Source: DASQZT01 sp963728965
Lineage (GTDB): Bacteria; Acidobacteriota; Terriglobia; Bryobacterales; Bryobacteraceae
Length of the DNA: 64,000 nucleotides
Assembly: GCA_963728965.1 (NCBI GenBank)
Contig: CAVSMH010000002.1
Location: 248,001-312,000, forward strand
Reading direction: 5' to 3'
Below the pieces are notes generated by a model, which was not told the DNA's origin, ran no database searches, and saw nothing but the letters and a program-made list of their open reading frames with translations. Shown here piece after piece: positions 61,456-64,000 of the stretch (positions are counted from its first letter, which is position 1; every line of letters starts with the position of its first letter). The translations under genes were made by a program, and so were the position numbers.

Positions 61456-63773
61456 GTGTTGGATCTGCTCCTGGATTTCCGCTATTCCTGCCGCGCGCTC
61501 TTCCGATCGCCCGCCTTTCTGGGGCTGGCGGTTCTCGGCACCGCGGTGGGGGTCGGCGCCGTCACCGCGGTATTCTCTCTGGCGGACGCGGCGCTGTTCC
61601 GGGAGATGCCTTATCGCGACTCCGGCCGCCTGGTCGTCGTCTGGGACCAGTTGCTCAAGCTGGGTTTCACCCGCTTTCCCCTGAGCGTCGCCAACTACCA
61701 GGACTATCGCGTCCACAACACCGTCTTCGATGATATGGCCGCTGTTGAACCGCGCCAGGTCACCGTGATCGCCGGCGATCGTCCCGAACGCGCCCCGGTC
61801 ACCTTGGCTTCCGCCAATCTCCTGGATTTGCTGGGAACCTCCGTGGAGCGCGGACGGTGGTTCGATTTGGCCGAAAACTACCACGGCGGCGCCCCGGTAG
61901 CCGTGGTGAGCCACGCCTTTTGGCGGACACACCTTGGCGGCAATCCGCAGGCGGTGGGCGGATCGATCCGCGTCGATGGCGATCTCCGCACCATCATCGG
62001 TATTTTACCTGATGCATTCCGGTTCCGGCTTTCGGGTGAGCCGCCTGCCGTGTGGCTGCCCGCCGTGCTCGACGTGCGCGCCCGCGATGCCGGGAACCTG
62101 CGGACGATTGCCCGGCTCCGCCGCGGTGTGGGCGCGGCGCAGGCGCGGTCTGCCATGGGGGCGCTGGCCGCGGAGTGGAAGCGGCGGTTTTCGTGTAGGC
62201 ATGGGGCCGCATGGCGAAGACGGCGGGTATGGCATCCTCGTGGTTCCGCTTCGGGACGAATTATTCGGAGGTCCGGTCCACGGTTTATGCACTTCTGGCA
62301 GCGAGCGGGCTGCTGCTCGCGCTCAGCTTCGCCTCGACCGCCCAGCTGTGGATCGGCAGGGCTGCTGCCCGCCATCGCGACGCCGCGGTGCGCCTGGCGT
62401 TGGGCGCCAGGCGCACCCACCTGGCCCGCCAGTTCGTGGTGGAAGCGCTGGTCCCTACGGCCGCCGGCGCCGAGCTTGCCGTGCTCGACCAGCTCTCTGT
62501 GGACGCCCGGGTCTTCGGCCTCGCCGTGCTGCTGTCCGCCGCCGCGAGCGTGCTCTTTGGACTTGTACCGCTGGGCTCGCTGCGGCAGCCGCTGCTTCAG
62601 GGCCGCGCTGCCAGAGAGCGGCGGGAAGGCCGCACGCTTCGCTTCCTGATCGCCCTGCAGGTAGGGCTGGCGTGCGCCTTGCTGCCCGGGGCCCCGCTGC
62701 TGGCGAAGAGCCTGGCGGCTCTCGAACGGGTGGACCCGGGGTTTCGCACCGGCGGTCTCGTTACCGCCTACGTCAGCCTTCCGGCCGGGCGCTATCCGAC
62801 GCAAGCGCTGGCTGCCGCCTACTACCAGCGGCTGGAGCAAGCATTCCCCGAAATCTCGCTCACCTCGGCGCTGCCGTTGACGCTCGGGGCGGGGGGCAAT
62901 CCGTTCAGCATCGAAGGTCGGCCCTACGGCGCCTCCGGCAGCGTGGCACAGTTTGCCCACGCCATGAGCGTGAGCCGCGACTATCTCGCAACCATGGGGA
63001 TTCCGCTTCTTGCGGGCCGGTCCTTCGAGGAGCGCGATTTCGCCGCCGCGTCCGCACCCGTCGCCCTGATCAACCAGACCCTCGCCGCCGGCTTTTGGCC
63101 GGGCGAATCGCCGCTCGGCAAGCGAATCCTCATGGGTGCGCCCCGGCGCGGCGCGCGCTGGATGACCATCGTAGGCGTCACCGGCGATGTCCGCTCTTCG
63201 GCCCTGGGCCGGCCGCCCCTTCCTCAAATCTATCAGCCGTTTCCGCAGTCTCCCACACGTACGATGGCGCTGATTTTCGCGCCTCCCGGCGACCTGCGCG
63301 CGGTGGCCCGCCTCGATCCGGAGGTCCCGCCGTTCGACGTCGCGAGCATGGAGGAGCGGGTGGCTGCCTCCACGGTGCGCCCGCGCGTCCGTGCCACCGT
63401 CTTCTCGGTCTACGGAACCCTGGGCTTCCTGCTGGCCGGATTCGGAGTCTACAGCGTGGCCCTGTATGCGTCGGTCCGGCGCCGACGGGAATTTGCCGTT
63501 CGCGCCGCGCTCGGCGCCACGCCCGCGCAACTCGGTGCCGCCCTGCTTTCGGGCAGCCTACGCCCCGCCGCTGCCGGCGCCGCCGTGGGCCTGATCGCGG
63601 CGTATTGGCTGGCGGCCGGCGTGCGCGCCTTCCTGTACCAGGCCGCTCCCACCGACTGGCCGGCTTACGCCCTGACCGCGCTGCTCGCGGACGGCAGCGC
63701 TGCGCTGGCAGCCTGGCTCGGCGGCCGGCGCCTGATTTCCACCCAACCCGCGGACGTGCTGCGCAGCGAATGA
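61456..63773 (+). pseudogene. ADOP-type ABC transporter permease, disrupted by two frameshifts
   Basis: The region codes a MacB/FtsX-like acidobacterial orphan permease in three successive frames. The first (from GTG 61456) has LLDFRYSCRALFRSPAF, LADAALFREMPY, the FWRTHLGGNPQAVGG segment and ends at about 62195. A short second frame gives GPHGEDGGYGILVVPLRDELF. The third, from about 62285 to 63773, has VYALLAASGLLLALSFAS, RDAAVRLALGARRTHLARQF, SPLGKRI, and the end QPADVLRSE. Two +1 shifts in all mean it cannot give one protein unless they are sequencing errors. GGGGGA precedes the start. Confidence 0.8.
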
Positions 63774-63866
63774 GGGAGGCGGCTCGCGCGGCTCAACGGG
63801 CAGAGCCGGTCTAGCCATTCGTCTCAATAGGGTCGCTACGTACCGAGCCCGCACCCGGCCGCGGTG

Positions 63867-64000
63867 GTGAATAAACCTATATCCATAAAGCTGATGGGCG
63901 AACCCGCCGATATGATCAGCATGCAGGAACGCCGCTCAGAAGTTCGCATGATGTGCGCAGACATGATCGAGGTCTTCTGGCACGACCAGTTCGGCAAACG
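63867..64000 (+). CDS. Probable PilZ-domain protein, start only
   Basis: From GTG 63867 (ATG 63894 or 63912 are alternatives) an open frame runs off the right edge with QERRSEVRMMCADMIEVFW. ERRSEVR contains the RxxxR motif that opens PilZ domains and contacts cyclic di-GMP, and the following MCADMIEVFW strand fits the first strand of the barrel. Too short to be certain. Confidence 0.45.
   Translation, partial: MNKPISIKLMGEPADMISMQERRSEVRMMCADMIEVFWHDQFGK

Noticed and set aside
61934..63814. Apparent separate 626-codon gene in the middle frame of the ADOP region
   Set aside because: Only about 30 codons in this frame are permease-like; the rest is a shadow of the third frame.

Overview
The window is GC-rich bacterial chromosome and reads as Acidobacteriota of the Solibacter/Bryobacter type. 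The evidence is the protein content: a stand-alone TIGR03437 ('Solibacter C-terminal') protein, traces of two ADOP-type permeases (acidobacterial duplicated orphan permeases), and three very large outer-membrane receptors with an N-terminal carboxypeptidase-regulatory-like domain (a fourth, smaller one is btuB-like). Secreted hydrolases and TAT-exported oxidoreductases are also frequent. I saw no rRNA, tRNA or CRISPR array.

Region 1 (1-3276) is a scarred zone. An intact IS630-type element sits in the last codon of an HlyD-like adaptor gene, with the first codons of a probable class I fumarase beyond it. Upstream of the adaptor lie the 3' remnant of another gene and frame-shifted pieces of a glycosidase and a sugar porter. 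Region 2 (3277-15370) is mostly catabolic and secreted: M14 peptidase, BsuPI-like protein, divergent GH31 and GH27 glycosidases, a CMD/AhpD protein, proline dehydrogenase, a zinc-ribbon protein and a large receptor. Region 3 (15513-25446) holds a YggS protein, a glycosyltransferase and a CocE-type hydrolase in overlapping order, then an S9 peptidase, an OmpA-family protein with a good sigma-54 promoter, ilvE and nagA.

Region 4 (25444-31046) has an ADOP remnant cut off beside an IS4-like two-gene element. About 25 bases after that element comes a cobalamin riboswitch leading a btuB-like receptor, a PduO-type cobalamin adenosyltransferase and a small DUF6580 membrane protein. A methylmalonyl-CoA mutase large subunit at 55.7-57.2 kb is the likely cofactor user. 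Region 5 (31162-40668) is largely housekeeping: accB-accC, thrS followed by a truncated UvrC-like protein, a STAS protein, an aldo/keto reductase, and a DeoR regulator coupled to an ECF sigma factor. Between the DeoR gene and a divergent large receptor is a cluster of repeated GATCA-containing sites.

Region 6 (44479-50319) is the conserved rpoN-hpf-rapZ block, with a sigma-54-like promoter in front of rpoN itself, then alr and a Gfo/Idh/MocA oxidoreductase. Region 7 (50349-64000) carries a quinone-oxidoreductase-like gene, a free-standing IS630-type DNA-binding protein, a third large receptor, the mutase, and a tight cluster of two RlpA-type proteins, a receiver-less sigma-54 activator and a glycosyltransferase. 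It ends with a frame-shifted ADOP permease and the start of a PilZ-like gene. The strongest lead for something undescribed is the B12-riboswitch operon, whose DUF6580 protein is a candidate inner-membrane cobalamin (or precursor) transporter.
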